Assembly: GCA_029932425.1 (NCBI GenBank)
Contig: JAOZQC010000020.1
Location: 1-15,046, forward strand
DNA: 15,046 nt
Source of the DNA: Planctomycetota bacterium
GTDB lineage: Bacteria > Planctomycetota > JAJSAM01
Reading direction: 5' to 3'
This document shows, piece by piece, positions 7,052 to 13,533 of this stretch. Within the stretch, counting starts at the first letter, position 1; the number at the start of each line of letters is the position of its first letter. A program made the translations under genes and the position numbers. The notes below the pieces were generated by a model. The model saw only the letters and a list, made by a program, of their open reading frames with translations. It was not told the origin of the DNA and searched no databases.

Positions 7052-7744
7052 TCAGCGCCGGCCGGCGGCCGCGAGCCCCTTCCGGTCCACCGCCTCGAAG
7101 CAGGCCTTCACCGCCCCCTTCGCGGCGTCGTCGTTCCCGGAGGTCTCGATCTCCAGGAGCACCCGGCCCCCGAAGGCCACGATCCGGGTGGCGCCGCCCT
7201 TCTCGGAGATCAACCAGCCGGCGAAGCCGCCGCCCTCCACCTTCTCCAGCGAGAGATCGGGGTTCATCTTCATCATCTCCCGCATCCGGGGGTCGTCGTA
7301 CATCTTCATCGCCTGGCGCATGCCGTTCACGAGCTGGGGAGAGCTGCTGATCGTGAGCGTCACCTGCCGCCGGTCCGCCTCCCGCCGGTAGGTGCAGCGC
7401 ACCGTGGTCCACTGGGCGGCCTCCTTGCCCGATCCCCAGGATCCCGACTGGCTGTCGATCTCGCCCCCCTTGAAGTCTCCGAACGACCTCGGGACGAAGG
7501 TCTCGAGCTTTTTCCGGAAGGCGTCCTGGATGATGCCGATGGCCTTCTGGAGGCTCTCGATGGCGGCCTCCGCGTTCCCCGCCAGGAGCTCCGCCTTCCC
7601 CTTGTCGATGAGGGCCGCCGCCTCCTTCACGGCGTCACCCGCGGGCACCTTCTTCTCCCCCGCCGCGGGCCCCTCCTGGGCGAAGGCGTAGCCGAACACC
7701 AGCACGCCCGCGAGTCCGAGTCCCACCAGCCACGCATGCTTCAT
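7052..7744 (-). CDS. Secreted or periplasmic protein of unknown function
   Basis: I do not recognise this 230-residue protein. It starts with a clear signal peptide (Lys2, hydrophobic 4-20, probable cleavage around AFA-QE at residues 20-24). Residues 35-80 form an Ala/Glu/Lys-rich amphipathic helical segment that could be a single TPR-like hairpin. A mixed alpha/beta part follows, with a Met-rich stretch at 142-160 (MRQAMKMYDDPRMREMMKM). The C-terminal segment GGATRIVAFGGRVLLEIETSG (roughly 183-203) looks like paired beta-strands. There is no enzymatic motif; cysteines are at 117 and 215. ATG 7744 is chosen because GGGAGG lies eight bases upstream and it begins the signal peptide. Its ATG overlaps the mazG stop as ATGA, placing it firmly in the sigma-factor operon. 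The context suggests an envelope role, but that is inference. Confidence 0.85.
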   Translation of the reverse strand: MKHAWLVGLGLAGVLVFGYAFAQEGPAAGEKKVPAGDAVKEAAALIDKGKAELLAGNAEAAIESLQKAIGIIQDAFRKKLETFVPRSFGDFKGGEIDSQSGSWGSGKEAAQWTTVRCTYRREADRRQVTLTISSSPQLVNGMRQAMKMYDDPRMREMMKMNPDLSLEKVEGGGFAGWLISEKGGATRIVAFGGRVLLEIETSGNDDAAKGAVKACFEAVDRKGLAAAGRR

Positions 7745-8217
7745 GGATCCTGCCTCCCTTCTTTCTCTCGACGTATCGGCTCCGTTCCCGCGCCCGGCGA
7801 GACGGCCGGCCGGGAACCTTCCGGGCGGTCCGCCGCCCGCCGACCCTCCTTCTCGCCTTCCTTGATGCGGTTCCACTGGTCCAGCACCTCCCCCGCCGTG
7901 TCGCAGCGGGCGTCCCCGAAGACGTGGGGGTGCCGGCGCACGATCTTGTCCCGGATCCGGGAGAGACAGTCCTCGATGGTGAACCAGCCCTTCTCCCGGG
8001 CCAGGCGCGCCACGAACACCAGGTTGAAGAGCAGGTCTCCGATCTCCTCGCAGAGGTTCTCGGGATCCCGGTTCCGGATCGCGTCCGTGACCTCGTCCAG
8101 CTCCTCCTGGAGGTGGGGGGCCATGGAGTCGAGATCCTGTTCCCGGTCCCAGGGGCAGCCCCCGGGCTCGCGGAGGCGGTCCATGATGGCGACGAGCTCG
8201 TCGAAGGTGCGGGACAT
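7741..8217 (-). CDS. mazG: MazG-family nucleotide pyrophosphohydrolase
   Basis: The 158-residue product carries one MazG domain, which hydrolyses NTPs or dNTPs to NMP and pyrophosphate. Motifs are CPWDREQ (21-27), the metal-binding HLQEELDE (35-42) and CEEIGDLL (56-63), giving the E38/E39/E42...E58/D61 pattern, and RRHPHVFGD (94-102) with QWNRIKE (114-120). The usual E. coli enzyme has two tandem MazG domains of about 263 residues; this is a single-domain form with a low-complexity charged tail (120-158), and single-domain forms are common outside the gamma-proteobacteria. The ATG shares a base with the preceding stop (TGATG), and the gene's own stop overlaps the next start (ATGA). It is the only obvious housekeeping nucleotide enzyme in the operon; whether it cleans oxidised nucleotides or tunes ppGpp cannot be told here. 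Confidence 0.93.
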   Translation of the reverse strand: MSRTFDELVAIMDRLREPGGCPWDREQDLDSMAPHLQEELDEVTDAIRNRDPENLCEEIGDLLFNLVFVARLAREKGWFTIEDCLSRIRDKIVRRHPHVFGDARCDTAGEVLDQWNRIKEGEKEGRRAADRPEGSRPAVSPGAGTEPIRREKEGRQDP

Positions 8218-10805
8218 CAGCGGATCCTCTCCAGGTTCCCCCCCTCCACGAGACGGTAGATCCGGTTCGGGGCCACGCCGAGGATTCTCTGCTCCCGGCC
8301 GTTCGGCCACCGGACCACCAGGGTCACCGGATCCCTCGAGGCCCCGAGGCCGAAGCGGAGCGAGGGGTCGTCCTGGCACCCGGTCCCCGTTCCGCAGCGC
8401 ACCTCGCGCACCTGCGCCCGGCCCCCGGAGATCACCGTGACCCGCGCCCCCACTCCGGCGGCGTTCGTTCCCTCGCCGCCCCGGAGCGTGAGACCGAGGA
8501 AGGAGCCCACCGGTCCCTCGTTGCGGTAGAGGCTGACCCCCGAGCCGGAGCCCACCACGAGGTCGAGGTCGCCGTCCAGGTCCACGTCCCCGAACGCGGA
8601 CCCCCAGCCGTTGTCCTTGCGGACCCCCGCCAGCCAGGTGACGTCCCGGAAGTGCGCCTTCCCGTCGTTCAGGTAGAGGAAGGCCTTGCGCCCGCGGTAG
8701 ATCGAGGTGAGGTAGAGGTCGAGGTCGCCGTCCAGGTCCACGTCCCCCAGGGAGACGTTGGAGTGGGTCTCCTCGTAGCGGACCCCGCTCTCGCGGAACA
8801 CGTCCCGGAAGGTGTAGGACGGGGGGCCGGAGGAGAGAAAGATCCGGGTCACGTCCGAGAACCCGATGTACCGCGGGTGGGCGAGGTTGCCCACCACGAG
8901 ATCCAGGTGGCCGTCCCCGTCGAGGTCGCCGAACACGGGGCCGATGCCGTGCCCGAAGTACCCCTCGTCGCACTCCCCCTCCACGCCGCGGGCGCGCGCC
9001 TCGTTCGCGAGCCTCCCGTCCCCCCCGTTCACGAGGAGGAAGTCGGGATCCAGGCGGTAGTTCGCCACGTAGAGGTCCCGGTCGCCGTCCTCGTCGAAGT
9101 CGGCCGCCGCGGCCCCCCGCCCGCACATGGGCTCCGGGCTCACGCCCGAGATCCGGTCCGTGGCGTCCGCGAAGGCGAGGCCTCCCCGGTTCCGGAGGAG
9201 CACGTCCGGGGTGCCCCGCGCCCAGGGAGGGGTGGGCGGCCTCTCGTAGTTCGCCAGGTAGACGTCGAGGAGGCCGTCCCCGTCGAAGTCGAAGATCGCG
9301 GCGGCCTCCGTCCGGAACGTTCCCTTCCGCTTCAGCGCCGCCGGGGTCCGGTCGGAGAAGCCTCCCTTCCCGTCGTTCTCGAGCACCAGGGGGTGCGCGG
9401 TGCGGAACACGAAAAGGTCGAGGTCCCCGTCGTCGTCGAGGTCCGCGAAGAGTCCCCCGCGCGCCCCCCGGACGGCGGGGAAGCCCGGAGCCGGCGCGAA
9501 GCTCCCGTCCCCCCGGTTCAGGAACAGGCGGGAGCCCCCCACCAGGAGGTCGGGGAACCCGTCCCCGTTCACGTCGGCCAGGGCCACCCGGCCGCCCCGG
9601 ACTCCTCCGAGTCCCGCCGCCCCCGTGGCCTCCGTGAACCGGGGAGCGGGCCCCAGCCGCGGGGCGAGCCACGCCCGCAGCACCTTCCCGGCCGGAAGGA
9701 GCTCGCGGAGGCGCCGCTCCGCCTCCGGCGAGGGACCCGAGGCCAGGGACCGGGCGAAGGCGTCGATCGCCTCCTCCCGGCGGGAGAGGGAGAGGAGGAG
9801 CTCGCCCCGCCAGAGGTAGAGGTTCACGTCGAAGGGGAGGATGGCCGCCGCCTCGTCGAAGGCGGCCCGGGCCCCCGGCAGGTCCCCCCGAAGCTGCCGC
9901 GCCCGGCCCCGCCAGGAAAGGTAGCGGCCCCGCGTCCTCCGGAGCATCCGCGCCCAGTCCTCGTCCGAGGTGAGCTCCGGGCGATCCCTCTCCCGGGGCT
10001 TCTCGAGAAGGGTGAGGGCCCGCTCCACGTGGGGGAGGGCCCGGGCCGCGTCCGGCGGGTCCGTGGTGAGGAGCCAGCGGGCGAGGGCGGCGTGCACCCG
10101 CCGGTCCGCGGGATCCTTCGCGAGCATCTCCTCCGCGGCGGCGAGGAGCCGCTTCCGGTCCCCGCGGAGGGTGTAGAGCAGGATTTCCCGGACGGTGCCC
10201 GCCTGCTTCGAGTCCGGGAAGAGCCGGAGGAAGCGCCGGATCCGGCTCGCGCGCTTCGGGGGGTCCCGCTCCGTGATGATCGACTCGAAGGCGTCCCCCT
10301 CCACCTCCTCCGGGAGCTCCCGGGGATGCTCCTCGATGATCCGGGCCAGGAGCCGGTCCTTCGCCTCGCGGGCGTCCACGAGGCCGTACCCCAGGAGGGC
10401 CGCCACCAGGCGCCACCGGGGGCCCCCGGGAGGCGTGGCCGCCAGGAAGGCGTCGATCTCCGCCCGGACCCGTTTCCGCGCGCGGTCCGAGTAGTCCTCC
10501 CGGGAGAGCTCCACCTCCCAGGTCGAGGCCCGGACTTCCGGGTCCTCGGGGGCGAGGGGGCGGAGCTTCTCGAGCACGCGCCCCGCCCGCGCCGGCCGCT
10601 CCATCCGGAGGTAGACCTCCACGAGGAGCTTCGCGGCCTCCACGTCGCGCGGGGCCTCCACCAGCCGGGTGAGGAGCAGCCGCTCCGCGGTGCCGTGGTC
10701 CCGGTACCGGAAGGCCCGCCGGGCGGGGGCCAGGGGGTCCTCCGCGGGCGCCGCGCCCGGGGCCGCGGTCACGATCCAGGGAAGGAGAAGGATCCAGGCT
10801 CTCAT
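8217..10805 (-). CDS. Secreted TPR + FG-GAP/VCBS propeller + ASPIC/UnbV protein
   Basis: The 862-residue protein has an N-terminal signal peptide (about 1-21, AAPAED). A helical TPR-like region follows (about 25-375), with clear TPR-style pairs around 230-270 and 300-350. Next comes a FG-GAP/VCBS region with seven Ca-binding-type D-x-[DN]-x-D-G repeats starting near 411, 455, 506, 569, 627, 688 and 740. The C-terminal ASPIC/UnbV module spans about 768-855, with GVGARV (784-789), SLRFGLG (815-821) and VVRWPNG (830-836). Seven repeats fit a seven-bladed beta-propeller. An unusual Cys pair (C804, C810) sits in the ASPIC core. This CRTAC1-like architecture is common in Planctomycetes and Acidobacteria, and its molecular function is not established. 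ATG 10805 has GGAGG six bases upstream. The gene is separated from the PDZ gene by 101 bases and its stop shares a base with mazG. Confidence 0.93.
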   Translation of the reverse strand: MRAWILLLPWIVTAAPGAAPAEDPLAPARRAFRYRDHGTAERLLLTRLVEAPRDVEAAKLLVEVYLRMERPARAGRVLEKLRPLAPEDPEVRASTWEVELSREDYSDRARKRVRAEIDAFLAATPPGGPRWRLVAALLGYGLVDAREAKDRLLARIIEEHPRELPEEVEGDAFESIITERDPPKRASRIRRFLRLFPDSKQAGTVREILLYTLRGDRKRLLAAAEEMLAKDPADRRVHAALARWLLTTDPPDAARALPHVERALTLLEKPRERDRPELTSDEDWARMLRRTRGRYLSWRGRARQLRGDLPGARAAFDEAAAILPFDVNLYLWRGELLLSLSRREEAIDAFARSLASGPSPEAERRLRELLPAGKVLRAWLAPRLGPAPRFTEATGAAGLGGVRGGRVALADVNGDGFPDLLVGGSRLFLNRGDGSFAPAPGFPAVRGARGGLFADLDDDGDLDLFVFRTAHPLVLENDGKGGFSDRTPAALKRKGTFRTEAAAIFDFDGDGLLDVYLANYERPPTPPWARGTPDVLLRNRGGLAFADATDRISGVSPEPMCGRGAAAADFDEDGDRDLYVANYRLDPDFLLVNGGDGRLANEARARGVEGECDEGYFGHGIGPVFGDLDGDGHLDLVVGNLAHPRYIGFSDVTRIFLSSGPPSYTFRDVFRESGVRYEETHSNVSLGDVDLDGDLDLYLTSIYRGRKAFLYLNDGKAHFRDVTWLAGVRKDNGWGSAFGDVDLDGDLDLVVGSGSGVSLYRNEGPVGSFLGLTLRGGEGTNAAGVGARVTVISGGRAQVREVRCGTGTGCQDDPSLRFGLGASRDPVTLVVRWPNGREQRILGVAPNRIYRLVEGGNLERIR
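8559..8747 (-). repeat. Identical 33-base direct repeat inside two FG-GAP repeats
   Basis: Bases 8559-8591 and 8715-8747 are identical at all 33 positions and encode the same GDVDLDGDLDL motif (residues 687-697 and 739-749). The other five repeats have drifted at DNA level. This suggests recent duplication or gene conversion between the last two propeller blades, although GC-biased codon choice makes some identity expected. Confidence 0.85.
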
Positions 10806-10822
10806 GGGGCGCCTCCGGACTC

Positions 10823-10841
10823 GCCGGCCCACCGGGCCGGC
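10823..10841 (-). other. Perfect 8-bp hairpin in the leader of the TPR/FG-GAP gene
   Basis: GCCGGCCC and GGGCCGGC pair perfectly around a three-base loop, 18 bases before the ATG and next to its GGAGG. There is no T tract, so it is more likely an mRNA processing, stability or translation-control element than an intrinsic terminator. The rest of the 101-base gap holds a second GC palindrome (10855-10867) and a run of ten G on the minus strand (10897-10906) directly after the upstream stop. Confidence 0.45.
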
Positions 10842-10906
10842 TCCCGATTCTGGAGGGGCCCCCGGGGAGGGTGAAGGATTCGACGGCCCGGACGCTCCCC
10901 CCCCCC

Positions 10907-12178
10907 TCAGCGCCCGGCGGGGGGAAGGACGATGTCCAGCTCCTTCTCCGCGCGCCGGATCCTCAGGCGGATCGCCGCGTCCTTCCGGGAGGAGAGGAGG
11001 CGCCCCAGCTCCACGCGCGAGTCCACCTTCTTTCCGTTCACGGCGAGGACGACGTCGCCCGGCCGGAGTCCGCACGCGGCCCATCGCAGGTCCACGGAGC
11101 GCACCACGAGGGGCGGGGCCGGGCGCTCGCCGAGGAGGCAGGGGACCCGGACGGTGGTCTCGCCCCTCCGGACCCGGAAGGTGAGGGTGACGCCCGCCGG
11201 CGTGCGCAGCAGCCGGAAACCCAGGTCCTCCGCGCCCGCCAGGGGATCCTCCCCCACCGCCAGGAGGACGTCCCCGGGCCGGAGACCGGCCCGGGCGGCG
11301 GGGGAGTGCTCCAGGACGTTCGCGATCTCGAGCGCGCCGGGACGGAGGAGCACGCCCATGTACCCGTGGCGCACGCGGCCGTGCTCCCGGATCTCCCGGA
11401 GGGCGTACGCGAGGTCCCGGGCGTGGATCGCCGCCCCCAGACCCTCGGAGCCATCGAGACCGCGGATCCGGACCCCGCCCGCTCCCCCCGCGGACACGAG
11501 CCGGAAGGCGCCCGCGAAGGAGCCCACGCCCATGCCCATCACCCGCCCCCGGGCGTCCAGCACGGGCCCGCCCACGTCGCCGGGACGGATCGGGGTGTTC
11601 AGCAGGAGGTAGTTGTCGTACCGGTCATCGGGCCCCGTCCGGCGCCGCACCCCGGTGACCACGGCCAGGGAGATGCTCATCTCCTGGCCGTAGGAGTGGC
11701 CGAGGAAGATCCCCAGGGATCCCGCGGGATGCTCCTCCTCGTCGAGAGCCAGCGGCTCCACGCCCGGTACGGGATCGATGGAGAGCACGGCCAGATGGAA
11801 GAGGCGGTCCGTGCCGAGGACCCGGGCGTCCCGGCTCACGCCTCCCCGGAAGGCCACCCGGGCCCGCTCGGCCTCCCCGACGATCCGGCGGGTGGTCAGC
11901 ACCAGGTCGCCCCCGCCCACCACGAAGCCCGTGCCCACCCGCCGGCTCCTGAGGACCACGGGGCGGCCGGCGGCCTTCTCCGGCCCCCCGGGGGCCGGGA
12001 GCGGAACGCTCCGCTCCATGGAGACCTTCACCTCCACGGAGACCTTCACCACCGCGGGAGCCGCGCGCTCCGCGATCGACCGGATCTCCTTCTCCAGGCG
12101 GGTGAGCAGGCTCTCCTCCGCCCGGCCCGCGGGGGCCCAGAGAAGCAGGAGGACGATCGCGGCGAGGAGTCGTTTCAT
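10907..12178 (-). CDS. HtrA/DegS-like PDZ protein with no catalytic triad (pseudoprotease)
   Basis: The 423-residue product has a signal peptide (1-20, APAGRA), a trypsin-like HtrA fold region (about 35-260) and two PDZ domains (about 268-350 and 356-418, each with a GLRPGDV carboxylate-loop motif). The fold is recognisable from GTGFVVGGGDLVLTTRRIV (82-100), HLAVLSID (128-135) and RPGDVGGPVLD (198-208). All three triad positions are changed relative to active HtrA: His of TNNHVV is Arg98, Asp of DLAVLK is His128, and Ser of GNSGGP is Val202. It therefore cannot be a serine protease of the usual type. ATG 12178 gives a compact signal peptide with GAGGGGG upstream; a GTG at 12196 overlapping the anti-sigma stop (GTGA) is the alternative. 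Lying directly after sigma and anti-sigma, it probably binds envelope signals or the anti-sigma factor. The role is inferred. Confidence 0.9.
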   Translation of the reverse strand: MKRLLAAIVLLLLWAPAGRAEESLLTRLEKEIRSIAERAAPAVVKVSVEVKVSMERSVPLPAPGGPEKAAGRPVVLRSRRVGTGFVVGGGDLVLTTRRIVGEAERARVAFRGGVSRDARVLGTDRLFHLAVLSIDPVPGVEPLALDEEEHPAGSLGIFLGHSYGQEMSISLAVVTGVRRRTGPDDRYDNYLLLNTPIRPGDVGGPVLDARGRVMGMGVGSFAGAFRLVSAGGAGGVRIRGLDGSEGLGAAIHARDLAYALREIREHGRVRHGYMGVLLRPGALEIANVLEHSPAARAGLRPGDVLLAVGEDPLAGAEDLGFRLLRTPAGVTLTFRVRRGETTVRVPCLLGERPAPPLVVRSVDLRWAACGLRPGDVVLAVNGKKVDSRVELGRLLSSRKDAAIRLRIRRAEKELDIVLPPAGR

Positions 12179-12192
12179 GGCTTCGGACCCCC

Positions 12193-12746
12193 TCACCGGT
12201 ACTCCGCGTCCACCGGGCGGATCTCCGTGCCCCCGCCCCTCCGCTCCCGGAGGGCCCGGAGGTAGCGGATGAGGGCGGGATCCAGCTCGATGAGATCGTT
12301 CTTCTCGTCCACGTAGCGAAGGGGCATCTCCCCGGGAGGAGATCCGTGACCGGGGCCGCGTCCGCCGGGACCGCCGGGCGCTCGGGCGACGGGGCGCCCC
12401 CGCGGTCCGGCCCCGTCGCGAGGGGAAGCACCACGAGCAGGAACACCGCCGCCGTGGCCAGGCCCGCCGCGTAGGTGAGGGCGAGGAGCGGCATCCGCGG
12501 GCGCACGATGCGCACGGGAGGCGGGGGGGAGAACGCGATCCGGGTCTCCAGGCGGTGGAGAGCGTCCTCCGGGGGATCCACCTCCGGCCACGCGGCCAGG
12601 GCGTCCACCACCAACCGCGCCCGCTCCTCCTCCTCGCGGCAGGCGTCGCACCCGGAGAGGTGGGCGGCGATCCGCCGGGCCTTGCCCATGGGGAGCACGC
12701 CGTCGACGTAGTCCGTCAGGAGCCTCCGTACTCTCTTGCATCTCAT
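12193..12746 (-). CDS. Zinc-type (ZAS/zf-HC2) anti-sigma factor, frame broken by one base
   Basis: The N-terminal domain is a ZAS-type anti-sigma domain: Cys3 and H-x3-C-x2-C (His29, Cys33, Cys36), which binds and holds the ECF sigma factor at the membrane. One transmembrane helix follows (about 86-110), so residues after about 112 should be periplasmic. The zero frame stays plausible to LLPG (136-139) and then becomes Ser/Trp/Arg nonsense. The coding-like continuation MPLRYVDEKNDLIEL and so on, ending at TGA 12195-12193, lies in the -1 frame. Joining them at CCCGGGG (12336-12330) gives a 184-residue protein whose stop lies 14 bases from the PDZ gene's ATG. The ATG at 12746 overlaps the sigma stop (ATGA). 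Either one G is missing from the base call, the gene has a real frameshift, or ribosomes shift. The family call is firm. Confidence 0.85.
12330..12336 (-). other. CCCGGGG heptamer at the anti-sigma frame change
   Basis: Read 5' to 3' on the minus strand, the zero-frame codons are C CCG GGG, which fits the X XXY YYZ form of -1 slippery sites. Slipping back one base reads the last G again and continues GAG ATG CCC CTT, the coding-like frame. A fifth G in the run would give exactly the same result, so a homopolymer error is the simplest explanation. Confidence 0.7.
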
Positions 12747-13309
12747 GGTTGCATCACCTCACGGACCCCGTGCCTCGCCAGGCTCCGGGCGATCCTCTCC
12801 CGCGCACGGCGCAGGCAGTTCTGCACGGTGCGGGAGGTCATTCCCGTCACCTCCGCGATCTCCCGGAACTTGAGACCCTGGTAGTGGCGCAGGATCAACA
12901 CGCTGCGTTCCCGGTCCGGCAGCTCGGACACCGCCTTGCGGACGAGGCGCACGATCTCCCGGTCGGCCGCGTCCTCGTCGGGCGCGGCGTCCGGCGATTC
13001 CAGCCGCTCGGCCAGCGAGCTCGTCCCCGTGTCGTCGCCCGGCACCCGGCTGGACAGCGAGACGGGGGGGCGGTTCCGGGGGGACCTCAGGTGGTCGTAG
13101 CAGAGGTTCAGGGCGATCCGGTAGAGCCACGTGCTCACCCGCGCGCCCTTCTTGAAGGTCTCCGCCCGGGAGTAGGCGCGGAGGAACGTCTCCTGCAGGA
13201 TCTCCTCCGCCCACTGGTAGTCGCCCACCAGCTTGTAGGCGTAGTTGAAGATCCCCCGGCCGTGCCGGCGGTAGAGCTCCCGGATCGTCTCCGGATCCCT
13301 GAGGTCCAT
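12743..13309 (-). CDS. ECF-type RNA polymerase sigma factor (sigma-70 family)
   Basis: The 188-residue protein has region 2 (about 11-77: YRRHGRGIFNYAYKLVGD, then AEEILQETFLRAY and the region 2.4-like STWLYRIALNLCYDHLR) and region 4 (about 120-175: LPDRERSVLILRHYQGLKFREIAEV, then the helix-turn-helix TGMTSRTVQNCLRRARERI). Sigma-1.1 and region 3 are absent, as in ECF factors. The linker (80-115) is acidic and disordered. It directs core RNA polymerase to a stress- or envelope-type regulon that cannot be deduced here. It is the first gene of the minus-strand operon and its stop overlaps the anti-sigma start by four bases (ATGA), the normal coupling for sigma/anti-sigma pairs. The ATG at 13309 has a modest GAAGG upstream. 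Autoregulation is suggested by the promoter-like sequence just upstream. Confidence 0.95.
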   Translation of the reverse strand: MDLRDPETIRELYRRHGRGIFNYAYKLVGDYQWAEEILQETFLRAYSRAETFKKGARVSTWLYRIALNLCYDHLRSPRNRPPVSLSSRVPGDDTGTSSLAERLESPDAAPDEDAADREIVRLVRKAVSELPDRERSVLILRHYQGLKFREIAEVTGMTSRTVQNCLRRARERIARSLARHGVREVMQP

Positions 13310-13353
13310 GGCCTTCGTCCGCTGGTTTCCCGCCCGCGCCGGGCTCCCGGACT

Positions 13354-13370
13354 CCGTCTCTCTTAGACGG
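13354..13370. promoter_or_regulatory. Inverted repeat in the sigma-operon promoter/leader
   Basis: CCGTCT (13354-13359) and AGACGG (13365-13370) are perfectly complementary around a five-base spacer. They lie 45-61 bases upstream of the sigma start codon and overlap the candidate -10 element, as an operator or leader hairpin would. Confidence 0.4.
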
Positions 13371-13388
13371 TGCCCCGGGCGAGGTTAC
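13363..13388 (-). promoter_or_regulatory. Candidate ECF-type promoter for the sigma operon
   Basis: On the minus strand GTAACCT (13388-13382) is followed after 13 bases by GTCTAA (13368-13363). The second element equals the -10 of the E. coli sigma-E consensus (GGAACTT, 15-16 bases, GTCTAA) and the first matches five of seven positions. The spacing is about two bases short. It would place transcription about 45 bases before the sigma ATG and would allow autoregulation. This is a motif match by eye only. Confidence 0.3.
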
Positions 13389-13415
13389 GAAAGCAATTCG
13401 CATCCGTAGTATGAT
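13385..13415 (+). promoter_or_regulatory. Weak candidate housekeeping promoter for rsmB
   Basis: TATGAT (13410-13415) matches five of six positions of a -10 box and lies in the only relatively AT-rich patch of this region. The best -35 is TTACGA (13385-13390), but its spacing of 19 bases is long. It would leave a leader of about 110 bases before rsmB. Confidence 0.3.
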
Positions 13416-13450
13416 CCCTCCCCGATCCGGGGGCGAACGGAGAACCGGCC

Positions 13451-13478
13451 GGTCCGCCTCTCCCGGAGGCGGCGGACC
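13451..13478 (+). other. Two mutually exclusive hairpins in the rsmB leader
   Basis: GGTCCGCC (13451-13458) can pair with GGCGGACC (13471-13478). The overlapping CCGCCTC (13454-13460) can instead pair with GAGGCGG (13466-13472) around five bases. Both stems are perfect (8 and 7 bp). They lie 56-83 bases before the start codon. Such structures are frequent by chance at this base composition. Confidence 0.3.
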
Positions 13479-13533
13479 CCGGCGGGAGGTCCCCGCCTGC
13501 GGCCCTCCCCGGGACGAAGACGCGGAAGGAGAC

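Noticed and set aside
7054..7412. Upstream extension of the RdhA-like frame to an ATG at 7412
   Set aside because: It would overlap about 360 bases of the secreted-protein gene and reads as shadow sequence; the GTG at 7031 has an excellent ribosome site.
8652..10874. A 740-codon open frame on the plus strand opposite the TPR/FG-GAP gene
   Set aside because: Its protein is low-complexity Val/Glu/Pro/Arg with no domain, and the opposite strand holds clear TPR, FG-GAP and UnbV motifs. Long antisense frames are expected at this GC content.
11625..12746. The anti-sigma frame read without a shift, giving 373 residues
   Set aside because: After about residue 139 it becomes compositionally random and overlaps most of the PDZ gene out of frame; the coding-like tail is in the other frame and ends at 12193.
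13411..13533. An earlier in-frame ATG for rsmB adding 41 residues
   Set aside because: There is no Shine-Dalgarno, the added part is Gly/Pro/Arg-rich, and the NusB domain starts at the later ATG. The ATG also lies inside the candidate -10 box.
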